Of a stretch of DNA of 64,000 nucleotides, positions 17,349-26,431 are shown one piece after another. Made by a program: the position numbers and the translations under genes. Origin of the DNA: S5-327 sp965116015 (GTDB lineage Bacteria; Chloroflexota; Dehalococcoidia; Lucifugimonadales; Australimonadaceae); assembly GCA_965116015.1 (NCBI GenBank), contig OZ220477.1, positions 248,001 through 312,000 on the forward strand. Direction: 5' to 3'. Under the pieces are notes generated by a model. That model did not search any database, was not told where the DNA came from, and worked only from the letters and a program-made list of their open reading frames with translations. Position 1 is the first letter of the stretch, and each line of letters opens with the position of its first letter.

Positions 17349-18377
17349 TTAGCCGTTCAGGAGGCGGGCGGCGTCTTTGGCGAAGTAGGTGATGATGATA
17401 TCGGCTCCGGCGCGTTTGATGGAGACGAGGGTTTCGAGCATTGCGGCATTCTCGTCGAGCCATCCGTTGGCGGAGGCTGCTTTGATCATGGCGTATTCGC
17501 CGGAGACGTTGTATGCGGCGATGGGGAGGTTGAAGGCGGCGCGGGCCTGGGCTATGACGTCGAGGTAGGCGAGGGCGGGCTTGACCATAAGGATGTCGGC
17601 ACCTTCGCTGGCGTCGTGAGCGAGTTCGCGCAGCGCCTCGCGGGTGTTGGCTCCGTCCATCTGGTAGGTCTTGCGGTCGCCGGACTGGGGGGATGATTCC
17701 GCTGCGACGCGGAACGGGCCGTAGAAGGCCGAGGCCATTTTGGATGCGTAGGCCATTACGGGGATGTGCGCGTAGGAGTTCGCGTCGAGGGACTGGCGCA
17801 AGGCTGCGATCTGGCCGTCCATCATTGCGGATGGGGCGACGATGTCGGCTCCGGCGTCTGCGTGCGAGACTGCTGTTCGGGCGAGGAGGTCGAGAGTTGC
17901 GTCGTTATCGACGGCGCCGTTGTCGAGCAGTACTCCGCAGTGGCCGTGGCTGGTGTACTCGCAGAGGCAGACGTCGGTGATGACGGCGATGTTGGGGAGG
18001 GCGCGCTTCAGGGCGGCGACGGCCTGTTGGACGATGCCGTTTGGGGAGTAGGCCTCCGAGCCCAATGCGTCTTTGCCGGCGGGGAGTCCGAAGAGGAGCG
18101 CTGCGCGGACGCCGAGCAACTCGGCGTCCGCGGCTTCGTTGATGAGGGTGTCGATGGAGAGTTGCGCTTGGCCGGGCATAGGCTCGATGGGGATGCGCAT
18201 ATCGCGGCCGGGAGCGACGAAGAATGGGAGGACGAAATCGCTGGGGGCAAGGGTCGTTTCGCGGACGAGGCTGCGGAGCGCCTCGGTTCGGCGGAGGCGT
18301 CGGGGGCGCGCGGCGGGGAATCTGGCTCCGGCGGAGGCGTCGGGGCTGATCGAGGGTTGGTTAAGGAGCGGCTTCAT
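17349..18377 (-). CDS. hemB: Delta-aminolevulinic acid dehydratase (porphobilinogen synthase)
   Basis: 342 residues from ATG 18377; the start overlaps the end of the CobA-HemD gene by 17 bp, pointing to translational coupling. The metal-binding segment VITDVCLCEYTSHGHCG has the three-Cys pattern of zinc-dependent enzymes. The two active-site lysines are in MAYASKMASAFYGPFR and ADILMVKPALAYLD. It condenses two 5-aminolevulinates to porphobilinogen. The zinc-type active site fits a genome that has a zinc-type uptake cluster at 53-58 kb. Confidence 0.95.
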   Translation of the reverse strand: MKPLLNQPSISPDASAGARFPAARPRRLRRTEALRSLVRETTLAPSDFVLPFFVAPGRDMRIPIEPMPGQAQLSIDTLINEAADAELLGVRAALLFGLPAGKDALGSEAYSPNGIVQQAVAALKRALPNIAVITDVCLCEYTSHGHCGVLLDNGAVDNDATLDLLARTAVSHADAGADIVAPSAMMDGQIAALRQSLDANSYAHIPVMAYASKMASAFYGPFRVAAESSPQSGDRKTYQMDGANTREALRELAHDASEGADILMVKPALAYLDVIAQARAAFNLPIAAYNVSGEYAMIKAASANGWLDENAAMLETLVSIKRAGADIIITYFAKDAARLLNG

Positions 18378-19911
18378 TTTCAAAGAGCTCTAATGTTGCG
18401 GCGACAACGCCCTTCACTGTGTGTTCGGCGGCCTCGATGTCGACTCGGACTCCGAGTTCGCGCGCGGTTGCGCTGGTCGCCGGGCCGATGGAGATGACGC
18501 TGCGAGCGTTGATGGGGGACGGGTCGCCATCGAGCAGGCGAACGAGATTGCGGACGGTAGAGGAGCTTGTGAAGGTTATCGCGTCTATCGTAGCAGCGGC
18601 GAGGGTTTCGCTGGCGAGCTGCGGCGCGTTCGCAGGAGCGACGGTGTGGTAGGCGACGACTTCGACGAGTTCGGCGCCGAGGCTCCGCAAGCCGTCGGCC
18701 AAGGCGGGGGGGGCGATGTCGGCTCGGGGGAGGAGGATGCGGGCGCTGTCGATTCCACGGGCGCTGAAGGCGTCGACGATGGCTGATGTTGTGTAGGAGC
18801 GAGGCATCATGTCGGGAGCGATGCCGCGCGACTGGAGGGCCGCTGCGGTTGCAGGGCCGATGGCGGCGACATCGGCTCCGGCGAACGCGCGCGCGTCTTT
18901 GCCGCTGGCGGCAAGCCGGTCGAATACGACCTCGACGGCGTTGACGCTGGTGAACACCACCCAGTCGAAAGCGCTCTGGCTTGTTCCGTTGGGGTTGGCG
19001 TTAGTTAGTCTGCGGAGGGCGGCGTCGAGTTCGGCGTGGTTTTTGAGGGGGCGTATCTCGATGGCGGGCAGTTCGATGGGTTCGGCGCCTTGTTCGGCGA
19101 GCAGGGCGCTGAGGACGCTTGCTTGGGCGCGCGCTCTGGTTACGAGAATGCGCTTGCCGGCGAGCGGGGCGTCGCGCCGCCAGCGAAGGGCAGGGCGTAG
19201 TTGCGCCACGTCGCCGATGACTGTTACGACGGGGGAGGTGAAGCCGGCTGCGACGCCTTTGGCGACGATGTCGGCGAGCACGCCGTCTACGGTCTGCTGC
19301 TGAGGGGACGTTCCCCACTGCGTGGCGCTGACTGGGGTTTCGGGGGAGCGTCCGGCGGCGATGAGGGCGTCGACGATGGCGGGAAGGCTTCGCCAACCCA
19401 TAAGGACGACGAGTGTTCCGGGGGATCTGGCGAGGGCTTGCCAGTCGAGCGCGGATTCGGGTTTGGAGGGGTCTTCGGAGCCGGTTACGACGGTGAAGGC
19501 GGCAGCGACGCCGCGGTGCGTTACAGGGACGCCTGAGTATGCGGGGACGGCGATGGCGGAGGTTACGCCGGGGACGATTTCGAAGGGGACGCCGGCTTCG
19601 GCGAGGGCGAGGGCCTCTTCGCCGCCACGGCCGAAGACGAAGGGGTCGCCTCCTTTGAGGCGGACGACGGTTTTGCCTTGCATCGCGGCGGCGGCGAGGG
19701 AGTTGTTGATGTGCTCCTGGAAGCTGCTGGGCGTGCTGGGCTCTTTGCCTACGTAGACGAGTTCGGCGCGCGCGGCGAGGGCTAGGAGGTCTGAGGAGAC
19801 GAGGCGGTCGTACACTACGATGTCGGCGCGTCGGAGGAGGTCGGCGCCCTTGGCGGTAATCAGTCCGGGGTCGCCGGGGCCTGCTCCGACGAGGTAGACG
19901 ACGCCGGGCAT
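18361..19911 (-). CDS. cobA-hemD: Fused uroporphyrinogen-III C-methyltransferase / uroporphyrinogen-III synthase
   Basis: 516 residues from ATG 19911 (overlapping the hemC stop as TGATG). Residues 1-245 are SAM-dependent methyltransferase: VYLVGAGPGDPGLITAKG, VVRLKGGDPFVFGRGGEE and VPVTHRGVAAAFTVVTG. Residues about 260-516 are HemD-like: GKRILVTRARAQASVLSALL, FDWVVFTSVNAVEVVFDRL, DAITFTSSSTVRNLV and AIGPATAAAL. The protein cyclises hydroxymethylbilane and methylates the product to precorrin-2, so the branch to siroheme is built into one polypeptide. Confidence 0.93.
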   Translation of the reverse strand: MPGVVYLVGAGPGDPGLITAKGADLLRRADIVVYDRLVSSDLLALAARAELVYVGKEPSTPSSFQEHINNSLAAAAMQGKTVVRLKGGDPFVFGRGGEEALALAEAGVPFEIVPGVTSAIAVPAYSGVPVTHRGVAAAFTVVTGSEDPSKPESALDWQALARSPGTLVVLMGWRSLPAIVDALIAAGRSPETPVSATQWGTSPQQQTVDGVLADIVAKGVAAGFTSPVVTVIGDVAQLRPALRWRRDAPLAGKRILVTRARAQASVLSALLAEQGAEPIELPAIEIRPLKNHAELDAALRRLTNANPNGTSQSAFDWVVFTSVNAVEVVFDRLAASGKDARAFAGADVAAIGPATAAALQSRGIAPDMMPRSYTTSAIVDAFSARGIDSARILLPRADIAPPALADGLRSLGAELVEVVAYHTVAPANAPQLASETLAAATIDAITFTSSSTVRNLVRLLDGDPSPINARSVISIGPATSATARELGVRVDIEAAEHTVKGVVAATLELFENEAAP

Positions 19912-20828
19912 CAGCGTTGCTGCTCGAAGAGGTTGCCGGCGCCTTGGGAGAGGAGTTCGGCGTAGGCGGTTCTGGCGAGGATGTCGGGGTCTGCGGCGTC
20001 GCCTGTGGCCTCGACGCGGTAGCTCATAGAGCCGTCGAGGCGGGTTGCGACGGCGAAGAGGCGCATTGCGGCGCCGTCGACTTCGGCGAAGGCGCCGAGG
20101 GGCACGCCGCAACCGCTGCCGGCGGCTCTGAGCAGCGCGCGCTCGGCTTCGACGGCGGCGGCGGTTGGGGGGTGGACGATTGCGCGGAGGAGGGAGAGGA
20201 GTTCGGAGTTATTGGCGTTGACTTCGGCGGCGAGGGCGGCTTGCCCGGGGGCTGGCGCGCAGATGTGCGGGGAGAGGGTCTCGGCGATGCGGTCGGCAAG
20301 GGCGAGGCGGCGGACTCCGGCTGCTGCGAGGACGACGCCGTCGTAGTGGGGGCTTTCGGATTTGGCGATGCGGGTTTCGACGTTGCCGCGGATAGGCAGG
20401 ATGGAGATGTCGCGCCGACCGTAGGCGAGTTGCGCGGCGCGCCTGGGGCTGCCGGCTCCGATGCGGGCTCCTGGGGGGAGGTCGAGGAGGGAGGCGTTCC
20501 AGCGGTTGATGAGGACGTCGCGCGGGTCTTCGCGCTGGAGCACGGGGACGGCGACGAGGTCGGAGGGCTGTTCTGTGGGGAGGTCTTTGAGGCTGTGGAC
20601 TGCGATGTCGATTTGATGGTTGAGGAGGGCTCGTTCGAGGCTGGATGTGAAGGCTCCGACGCCGAGCTCGGGGATGGAGTGGTTGGGGTAGTCGTCGCCG
20701 GGGGATGCGATGGTTTGGATGCGGATGTTGAGAGCGGGTTCGATTGCGCTGAGGGCTGCGGCAACTGCTCGCGCCTGGACGAGGGCGAGCTTGCTGCCCC
20801 TGGTTCCGAGGGTGATGAGCGGCGGCAT
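19911..20828 (-). CDS. hemC: Hydroxymethylbilane synthase (porphobilinogen deaminase)
   Basis: 305 residues from ATG 20828. Typical motifs are TLGTRGSKLALVQARAV, FTSSLERALLNHQIDIAVHS, HSLKDLPTE, IGAGSPRRAAQLAYGR, IRGNVETRIAK and the dipyrromethane cofactor cysteine in AAGSGCGVPLGAFAE. It polymerises four porphobilinogens. The gene begins 17 bp after the hemA stop and overlaps cobA-hemD by one base. The open frame runs further upstream but is not protein-like there. Confidence 0.94.
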   Translation of the reverse strand: MPPLITLGTRGSKLALVQARAVAAALSAIEPALNIRIQTIASPGDDYPNHSIPELGVGAFTSSLERALLNHQIDIAVHSLKDLPTEQPSDLVAVPVLQREDPRDVLINRWNASLLDLPPGARIGAGSPRRAAQLAYGRRDISILPIRGNVETRIAKSESPHYDGVVLAAAGVRRLALADRIAETLSPHICAPAPGQAALAAEVNANNSELLSLLRAIVHPPTAAAVEAERALLRAAGSGCGVPLGAFAEVDGAAMRLFAVATRLDGSMSYRVEATGDAADPDILARTAYAELLSQGAGNLFEQQR

Positions 20829-20845
20829 CGCGTCCTCGCTGGGGG

Positions 20846-22090
20846 CTACTCGTCGATTCCGAAGAGCCGGCGTGCGGAGAGGGTGAGCGACTCGTCGTTT
20901 CGGGCGCGGAGCTCCAGAGTGGGCTGGTGGAGCAGTTTCTTGACGAGGGAGCGGGTCATTGATTCGATGTGTTCGATTTCGCGCGGAGCGAGGTTCAGGC
21001 GGTCGATGGTGCGGGCGACTTCGCTGGCGCGGGTTTCTTCGGCGACGCGGCGGATGGCGGCGATGGTGGGTGTTACGGCTCGGGCTTCCCACCAGGCGCT
21101 GAAGCGCTCGGCTTCCTGGGCGACGATTTCCTCGACGCGGAGGGCTTCGCTCTCGCGTCCGTGGCGGTTTGTTTCGGCGACGGCTTCGAGGTTGTCGAGG
21201 GTGTAGAGATGTAGTCCTGGGAGGGAAGCTGCCGCAGGGTCGACATCGCGAGGGACAGCGATGTCGAGCAGAACGAGCGGGGTTCTGGTTCGGTTCGCCA
21301 TTGCGCTTTCGATGAGCGGGCGAGAGAGGATGTAGTCGGGGGCGGCTGTGGCGGTTACTACGATGTCGGCGTTGGGGAGTAGGGCGGGGATGTCGTCGAG
21401 GCCTCGGAGATCTGCGTTCAGTTCGGCGGCGAGGGGGACGGCGTTTGCGGGTGTTCGGTTGGCGATGGCGATGTCTGCGGCTCCTGCGTCGCGGAGGGCG
21501 AGGCCTGCGAGCCGGGACGCTTCGCCGACGCCGATGATGAGGGCGCGCTGCTGGTTGAGGGGGCCGACGGCGCGTTTTGCGAGTTCGATGCAGGCGCGGC
21601 TGATGGAGAGGGCGTTGCGTCCGATTGCGGTTTCGGAGCGGGCGCGTTTGCCGGTGCGGATGGCGCCGTGGAAGAGCCGGGCAAGGACGCCGCCGGCGGA
21701 GCCTTGGCGGGTTGCTGCGCTGAACGCGTCGCGCACTTGGCCGAGGATCTCGGACTCGCCGAGTATCTGGGAGTCGAGTCCGGATGCGACGCGGAAGAGG
21801 TGGCGGACGGCGTCGTCCTGTTCGAGGGTGTAGAGGCAGTCGCGGAGGTTGTTGGGGTCGATGCCGAATTGGGATCTGAAGAATTGGTCGAGGCTGTTCG
21901 CGGCGTGGCGGGGGTCGCGGTCGGCGGTGTAGACCTCGGTGCGATTGCAGGTGGAGACGATGACGCCGTGGCCTGTGTGCTCGCTGAGCGTTTTGAGGGC
22001 GGCGGGGAGCGTTTCTTCGGAGAGCGCGAGGGATTCGCGGGTTTCCAGGGGGGCGGTGCGGTGGCTGACGCCTGTGAGGACGATGCGCAT
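20846..22090 (-). CDS. hemA: Glutamyl-tRNA reductase
   Basis: 414 residues from ATG 22090, overlapping the stop of the Met8-like gene by one base. The opening LTGVSHRTAPLETRESLAL and the catalytic cysteine in VIVSTCNRTEVYTA are diagnostic. GESEILGQVRDAF, the NADPH site IIGVGEASRLAGLALRDAG and the C-terminal dimerisation helix are also present. It reduces Glu-tRNA to glutamate-1-semialdehyde and so starts the C5 pathway, completed by hemL at the operon end. Confidence 0.95.
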   Translation of the reverse strand: MRIVLTGVSHRTAPLETRESLALSEETLPAALKTLSEHTGHGVIVSTCNRTEVYTADRDPRHAANSLDQFFRSQFGIDPNNLRDCLYTLEQDDAVRHLFRVASGLDSQILGESEILGQVRDAFSAATRQGSAGGVLARLFHGAIRTGKRARSETAIGRNALSISRACIELAKRAVGPLNQQRALIIGVGEASRLAGLALRDAGAADIAIANRTPANAVPLAAELNADLRGLDDIPALLPNADIVVTATAAPDYILSRPLIESAMANRTRTPLVLLDIAVPRDVDPAAASLPGLHLYTLDNLEAVAETNRHGRESEALRVEEIVAQEAERFSAWWEARAVTPTIAAIRRVAEETRASEVARTIDRLNLAPREIEHIESMTRSLVKKLLHQPTLELRARNDESLTLSARRLFGIDE

Positions 22091-22767
22091 CAGGAGTTTG
22101 CGGAGGCTGGGGTTAGCGAGTCGCGCAGGCGTTGCTTGGCCGCGTCGCGCTTGCCTGCGAGGATGAGTTCGAGGAGGTCGGCGTCCATAGCGGCTTGCCA
22201 TGTTTCGGGAGCGGCTTGCTGTTGGCGGGCTTTGAGTTCGGCGCGGACCTCGCTGAGCAGGCTGGCGGCATCGGCCCATTGGAGGCAGCGGCAGAACGGT
22301 TCGTGGTCGTAGTGGGGAGGGTTTTGTTCGCCGCCGATGAGTTCGCGGAGCTTGCGGGCGAGGGCTGGGCTGGTTCCGGCGGTGGAGATGGCGATAGTGA
22401 CGGGGCCGCGCTCGACGATGGCGGGGGCGATGAAGCTGCAGAGTTCGGCTTGGTCGACGACGTTGAGGAGAGCGCCTTCGCGTTCGGCCTCTTGGTGGAC
22501 TGCGCGGTTGACGGCTTGGTCGTCGGTGGCGGCGATGGCGATCCATGCGCCGGCGAGGTCGCCGGGGGCGTAGTTCCGGGGGAGCCAGCGGAGGGCGCCG
22601 TCGGAGGAGAGGCGCTCGATCTGGGGGGAGGCGTGTGGGCTTACGAGCATTACGCTGGCGCCGGCGGCGATGAGCTGCTCGGTTTTGCGTTCGGCGATGG
22701 GGCCTCCGCCGATGACGACGGCGCGGCGGCCTGAGAGGTCGAGATATGCGGGGTAGTATCTGCTCAC
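22090..22767 (-). CDS. Precorrin-2 dehydrogenase / sirohydrochlorin ferrochelatase (Met8/CysG-N type)
   Basis: 225 residues. It opens YYPAYLDLSGRRAVVIGGGPIAERK (quoted in part: SGRRAVVIGGGPIAERK), the NAD-binding fold of Met8/CysG-N. AWIAIAATDDQAVNRAVHQE and LLNVVDQAELCSFIAPAIVE are conserved, as is STAGTSPALARKLRELI. It oxidises precorrin-2 to sirohydrochlorin and may insert iron. The start overlaps the AhbAB fusion by 4 bp and the stop overlaps hemA, so it is tightly coupled to both. Confidence 0.9.
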   Translation of the reverse strand: MSRYYPAYLDLSGRRAVVIGGGPIAERKTEQLIAAGASVMLVSPHASPQIERLSSDGALRWLPRNYAPGDLAGAWIAIAATDDQAVNRAVHQEAEREGALLNVVDQAELCSFIAPAIVERGPVTIAISTAGTSPALARKLRELIGGEQNPPHYDHEPFCRCLQWADAASLLSEVRAELKARQQQAAPETWQAAMDADLLELILAGKRDAAKQRLRDSLTPASANS

Positions 22768-23828
22768 AGGCGGGGGTACTCGTTTTCAACGAAGTAGCGG
22801 ACGCGGGTTTTCTTGTATTCGCGGGAGCTGTAGAGGAGGAGGTAGTCGTCGACGCCGGTGTAGCGGGAGATTTCGGCGGCGACTTCCTCGCAGGTTTGTT
22901 CGTTTGTGGCGTGGATCATAGTGAAGTGGGTGTATTTCCAGTCGGGGAAGGTGGGGCGCTGGTAGCAGTGGGAGACCCAGGGGCTCTCGGCCATTTTGAG
23001 GCCGATCTCGACGGCTTGGTCTTCGGGGACGTTCCAGACGGCCATTGCGTTCGCGCGGAAGCCGGCGCGGCGGTGATGGAGGACGGCGCTGAAGCGCCGC
23101 ATAATCTGGCGCTCGACGGCTTGCTCGCACCAGGCGAAGATGTCGTTGACGCTTACGCGGAGGCGCTCCGCCATCTCGTTGAAGGGCTCGGGGACGACGG
23201 GGAGGTCTTCCTGGAGGTTGCGGATGAAGTCTATGTCGCGGTCGGAGAGGGATTCGGGGCGGTTCCAGGCGTTGTTGAGTTCGGGTTTCTTGTGGACGGC
23301 TGAGCCGACGCGTCCGTAGCCGTCGGGGGAGAAGTACTCGTAGGCGGCGCCTTCTTCCTTGACCATATCGAAGTTCACGCCGATCTTGAAGAAGCGGATG
23401 GTTGGCATAAGGCGGGCGGAGAGGGCTCCGACGTCGCTGGCCATTGCGTTGACGACGGACTCGATGTCTTCGTTGGGGGGGACGGCGATGGTGAACCAGA
23501 GGTTGAAGTAGCCGTTGCGTTCGTAGTTGTGGCTGACTCCTGGGTGGAGGTTGATGCGCTGGGCGGCCTTGTCGATGGTTTTTTCGGGGCATCGGAAGGC
23601 GACGAGGGTGGTTTTGTAGCCGAGGCGGCGGGTGTCGAAGATGGCGCTTATCTGGCGGATGACGTTGGCTTCTTTGAGTCGGGCGATGCGCTCGATCACG
23701 TCGTTTTCGGGCGCGCCGACCTCTTCGCCGATCCGCGCGTAGGGTCGCGAGTGCATCGGGAATCGGGACTGGACGATGTTGAGGATGCGTCGGTCGAGGG
23801 TGTCTGGGCTGGAGGTTGTGGTTGTCAC
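22764..23828 (-). CDS. ahbAB: Fused siroheme decarboxylase (AhbA-AhbB)
   Basis: 354 residues from GTG 23828; the first gene of the operon. It is a duplication of an Lrp/AsnC-like unit: residues about 10-160 with a winged helix (DTLDRRILNIVQSRFPMHSR), then PGVSHNYERNGYFNLWF; residues about 195-350 repeat this (SDRDIDFIRNLQEDLPVVPE), then SPWVSHCYQRPTFPDWKY. These H-rich loops match siroheme decarboxylases AhbA and AhbB, or the NirDL/NirGH proteins of heme d1 synthesis. Encoded with a full route to siroheme, it probably makes 12,18-didecarboxysiroheme. Fusion of the two subunits in one chain is known in some lineages. Confidence 0.85.
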   Translation of the reverse strand: MTTTTSSPDTLDRRILNIVQSRFPMHSRPYARIGEEVGAPENDVIERIARLKEANVIRQISAIFDTRRLGYKTTLVAFRCPEKTIDKAAQRINLHPGVSHNYERNGYFNLWFTIAVPPNEDIESVVNAMASDVGALSARLMPTIRFFKIGVNFDMVKEEGAAYEYFSPDGYGRVGSAVHKKPELNNAWNRPESLSDRDIDFIRNLQEDLPVVPEPFNEMAERLRVSVNDIFAWCEQAVERQIMRRFSAVLHHRRAGFRANAMAVWNVPEDQAVEIGLKMAESPWVSHCYQRPTFPDWKYTHFTMIHATNEQTCEEVAAEISRYTGVDDYLLLYSSREYKKTRVRYFVENEYPRL

Positions 23829-24066
23829 GTCTTTTCTTGTTTCTTAGCCGTATGCGCTTGCGAGGCTGGGGCTACGCAGCGGGAGCGGGGTTGGGCGCTC
23901 CGCTGTTGGGAGGCAGGTTCAGGGGGGTGTTCGCGGCGGATGAGGCGCGCTGGATTCCACCGGTTCCTCCCAACGGCGGCGGCGCGGGGACTCTCGCGAA
24001 GAGTCGCGCGAATGAGGTTGTTCAGGGGAGCAGGATAGCTGGGGAGAGGGGGAAGGTCAAACGCGG

Positions 24067-24095
24067 TTGACTGCTGGGGGCGCTGCTCCTACTAT
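24067..24095 (+). promoter_or_regulatory. Sigma70-type promoter of the MoxR-DUF58-transglutaminase operon
   Basis: TTGACT (24067-24072), 17-bp spacer, TACTAT (24090-24095), about 85 bp before the chosen start of the MoxR gene. The rest of the 23829-24181 gap shows no gene. Confidence 0.65.
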
Positions 24096-24181
24096 GCGGC
24101 GGATGCTAAGCAGCAGGGCTCTGCGGGGGGCGGGTTGGGGCTTGCGAGGCGGGCCGGCGGTTGCTGAATGAGGAGGGGGGT

Positions 24182-25159
24182 TTGACTACGGGCAAGGGCG
24201 CGATCGGCATTGTTGAGGCGAGGGAGATTGCCGAGCGTCTGCTCGCGAATGTGGGCAGGGTGATACGCGGCAAGGGGGAGGAAGCCCGGATCGCGGTGAT
24301 GGCGCTGATGTGCCAGGGGCATCTGCTCATTGAGGATGTGCCGGGGGTGGGGAAGACGATGCTTGCGCGGAGCGTCGCGAAGTCGATTGGGGGGAAGTTC
24401 CGGCGCATTCAGTTCACTCCTGATTTGCTTCCGGCAGATATCACCGGGGTGTCTGTGTATAACCAGAAGAATGGGGAGTTCGAGTACAGGGAAGGGCCGA
24501 TCTTTGCGCAGGTTGTGCTGGCGGACGAGATTAATAGGGCGTCGCCGAAGACGCAGGCGGCGCTGTTGGAGGCTATGGAGGAGCGGCAGGTTACTGTAGA
24601 CGGGGCTCCTCATTCGATGCCGTCGCCGTTTATGGTGATGGCGACGCAGAATCCGATCGAGTACGAGGGGACGTTTCCGCTGCCTGAGACGGAGCTTGAC
24701 CGTTTTCTGGCGCGCTTGCGCCTTGGCTATCCGGAGAAGGGGGACGAGATGGCGGTGCTGGAGGCGCAAAGGTATAGGCATCCTATCGACGAGATTGAGG
24801 AGGTGGTTGATCAGGCGGAGATGTCTGGCATGCAGGAGGCGGTGAAGAGCGTGCACGTTTCGGAGGATGTGCGGGAGTACATTGTGTTGGTGTGCGCGGG
24901 GACTCGGGATCATCCGAACTTGTATCTTGGGGCGTCGCCGCGGGGTTCGCTGGCGCTGTACCGGCTGGCGCAGGCGAGGGCGGTTATCGAGGGGCGGGAT
25001 TTTGCTACGCCGGACGATGTTAGGGGTCTTGCGCATTCGGCGCTGGGTCATCGCGTGATTCTGAGCTCGGCGGCGCGGATTCAGGGGGCGACGACGGGGG
25101 ATGCGATCGCGGAGACGCTCGAGCAGACTCGGGTTCCGGGCGCTTCGCCGGTTGTGTGA
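24182..25159 (+). CDS. MoxR-type AAA+ ATPase
   Basis: 325 residues from TTG 24182, preferred because AGGAGG (24171-24176) lies just upstream; an in-frame TTG at 24161 is the alternative. Walker A is EDVPGVGKTMLARSV, Walker B is VVLADEINRASPKTQAAL, and sensor 1 is VMATQNPIEYEGTFPLPE. ETELDRF and the late SPRGSLALYRLAQA are also typical of MoxR. MoxR ATPases act as chaperones for cell-envelope or VWA proteins and are commonly encoded with DUF58 and transglutaminase-like proteins, as here. Confidence 0.93.
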   Translation: MTTGKGAIGIVEAREIAERLLANVGRVIRGKGEEARIAVMALMCQGHLLIEDVPGVGKTMLARSVAKSIGGKFRRIQFTPDLLPADITGVSVYNQKNGEFEYREGPIFAQVVLADEINRASPKTQAALLEAMEERQVTVDGAPHSMPSPFMVMATQNPIEYEGTFPLPETELDRFLARLRLGYPEKGDEMAVLEAQRYRHPIDEIEEVVDQAEMSGMQEAVKSVHVSEDVREYIVLVCAGTRDHPNLYLGASPRGSLALYRLAQARAVIEGRDFATPDDVRGLAHSALGHRVILSSAARIQGATTGDAIAETLEQTRVPGASPVV

Positions 25160-25189
25160 TGCGCGGGGGCAGGGGCTGAGAAAGAGCAC

Positions 25190-26431
25190 GTGAGGACGAG
25201 GGCGCTGTGGGCGGGTTTGGGGGCGGCGCTGCTGTTGCTCGCTCTGACGACGGGATCTGCGCTGTTTTATCGTCTGCTGTTCGGGCTGGCGGCTGCACCG
25301 ATGCTTGGGTATCTGGCGAGCGTGCTCGCGGCGCGGCGAATCGAGGGGGGGGTGCGGCGTCTTACGCCTATTCTTCAGGTTGGGGATACGATTGAGGAGC
25401 GGATCACGCTGCGGAACGCGCACTGGTGGCCGAAGCTGTTGCTGGAGGTTCAGCACGATACGCGGCCATTCGGGCGGGCGGGGCGGATCACGACGCTGTG
25501 GCCGTTCGGGTCGGCGACGTGGACGACGACGAAGCGGGCGGAGCGGAGGGGGGTTTATCACTTTGGGGAGCTGGAGATTACGAGCCGGGATCCGTTTGGT
25601 TTGTTCGGGCGGACGATGCGGTTGAGTCATCCGCAGTCGGCGCTTATCTATCCGGCGGCGCCGCCGTTGCCGGGGTTTCATGTGCCGTCTGGGCGGGGTT
25701 GGACGGAGGGGGCGGCGCTGGGTCGGACGTTTACGCCGAGCCCGATCGCGTTCGGGGTTCGGGAGTATGGCTCGGGCGATTCGATGAGCCGCATTCACTG
25801 GCCGGCGACTGCGCACTCTGGGCGTTTGATGGTTAAGGAGTTTGAGCGCGAGCCGTCGGGGCCTGCGGATGCGGTGTGGGTGGCGCTTGATCTGGATGAG
25901 GGCGTGCAGGAGGGGAGCGGGGCGGAGAGCACTGTGGAGTATGGGGTGACGATTGCGGCGTCGATAGCCAGGCGGTTTCTCGATGCGGGGCGGACGGTTG
26001 GGGCGGTGGCGGTTGGGGAGGAGAGGGTTGTTATCAAGTCGGCCTCTGGGGTTTTTCAGTTTGGGCGGATTATGCAGGCGCTTGCGTTGGTGGAGGCTGG
26101 GCGGGCGGGGACGATTGTTGATGCTGCGTTGGCGGTTCGGCAGGAGCTTGCGGCAGGGGCGAGCGTTGTGCTGATTACGCCGGCGCCGGTCGCGACGGTG
26201 AGCGCGGCGGCGCGGATGTTGCAGGGGGCGGGGGCTGCTGTTGTTCCTGTTCTGCTGGACGGCGGGAGTTTCGGAGGGGGTCAGCCGCTGAGGGGAGATC
26301 AGCCTTGGCTGCCGGGGACGGATCTTGCGTCGTATGTTGTTCGGCTGGGGGATGAGATTGAGAACCGGCTGGATTATCGCGCGCTGGGCGCTGGGGCGGT
26401 TTCGCCGTCTGAGCGAGGGGCGACGGTATGA
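25190..26431 (+). CDS. DUF58 membrane protein
   Basis: 413 residues from GTG 25190. Two N-terminal hydrophobic helices (about 5-24 and 27-46) are followed by a beta-sandwich (VGDTIEERITLRNAHWW) and the DUF58 core, REYGSGDSMSRIHWPATAHS with the conserved D-x-RxIxW pattern, then KEFEREPSGPADAVWVALDLD leading into a VWA-like fold. It is probably the partner of the MoxR ATPase at the membrane. It overlaps the next gene by 4 bp (ATGA). Confidence 0.88.
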   Translation: MRTRALWAGLGAALLLLALTTGSALFYRLLFGLAAAPMLGYLASVLAARRIEGGVRRLTPILQVGDTIEERITLRNAHWWPKLLLEVQHDTRPFGRAGRITTLWPFGSATWTTTKRAERRGVYHFGELEITSRDPFGLFGRTMRLSHPQSALIYPAAPPLPGFHVPSGRGWTEGAALGRTFTPSPIAFGVREYGSGDSMSRIHWPATAHSGRLMVKEFEREPSGPADAVWVALDLDEGVQEGSGAESTVEYGVTIAASIARRFLDAGRTVGAVAVGEERVVIKSASGVFQFGRIMQALALVEAGRAGTIVDAALAVRQELAAGASVVLITPAPVATVSAAARMLQGAGAAVVPVLLDGGSFGGGQPLRGDQPWLPGTDLASYVVRLGDEIENRLDYRALGAGAVSPSERGATV

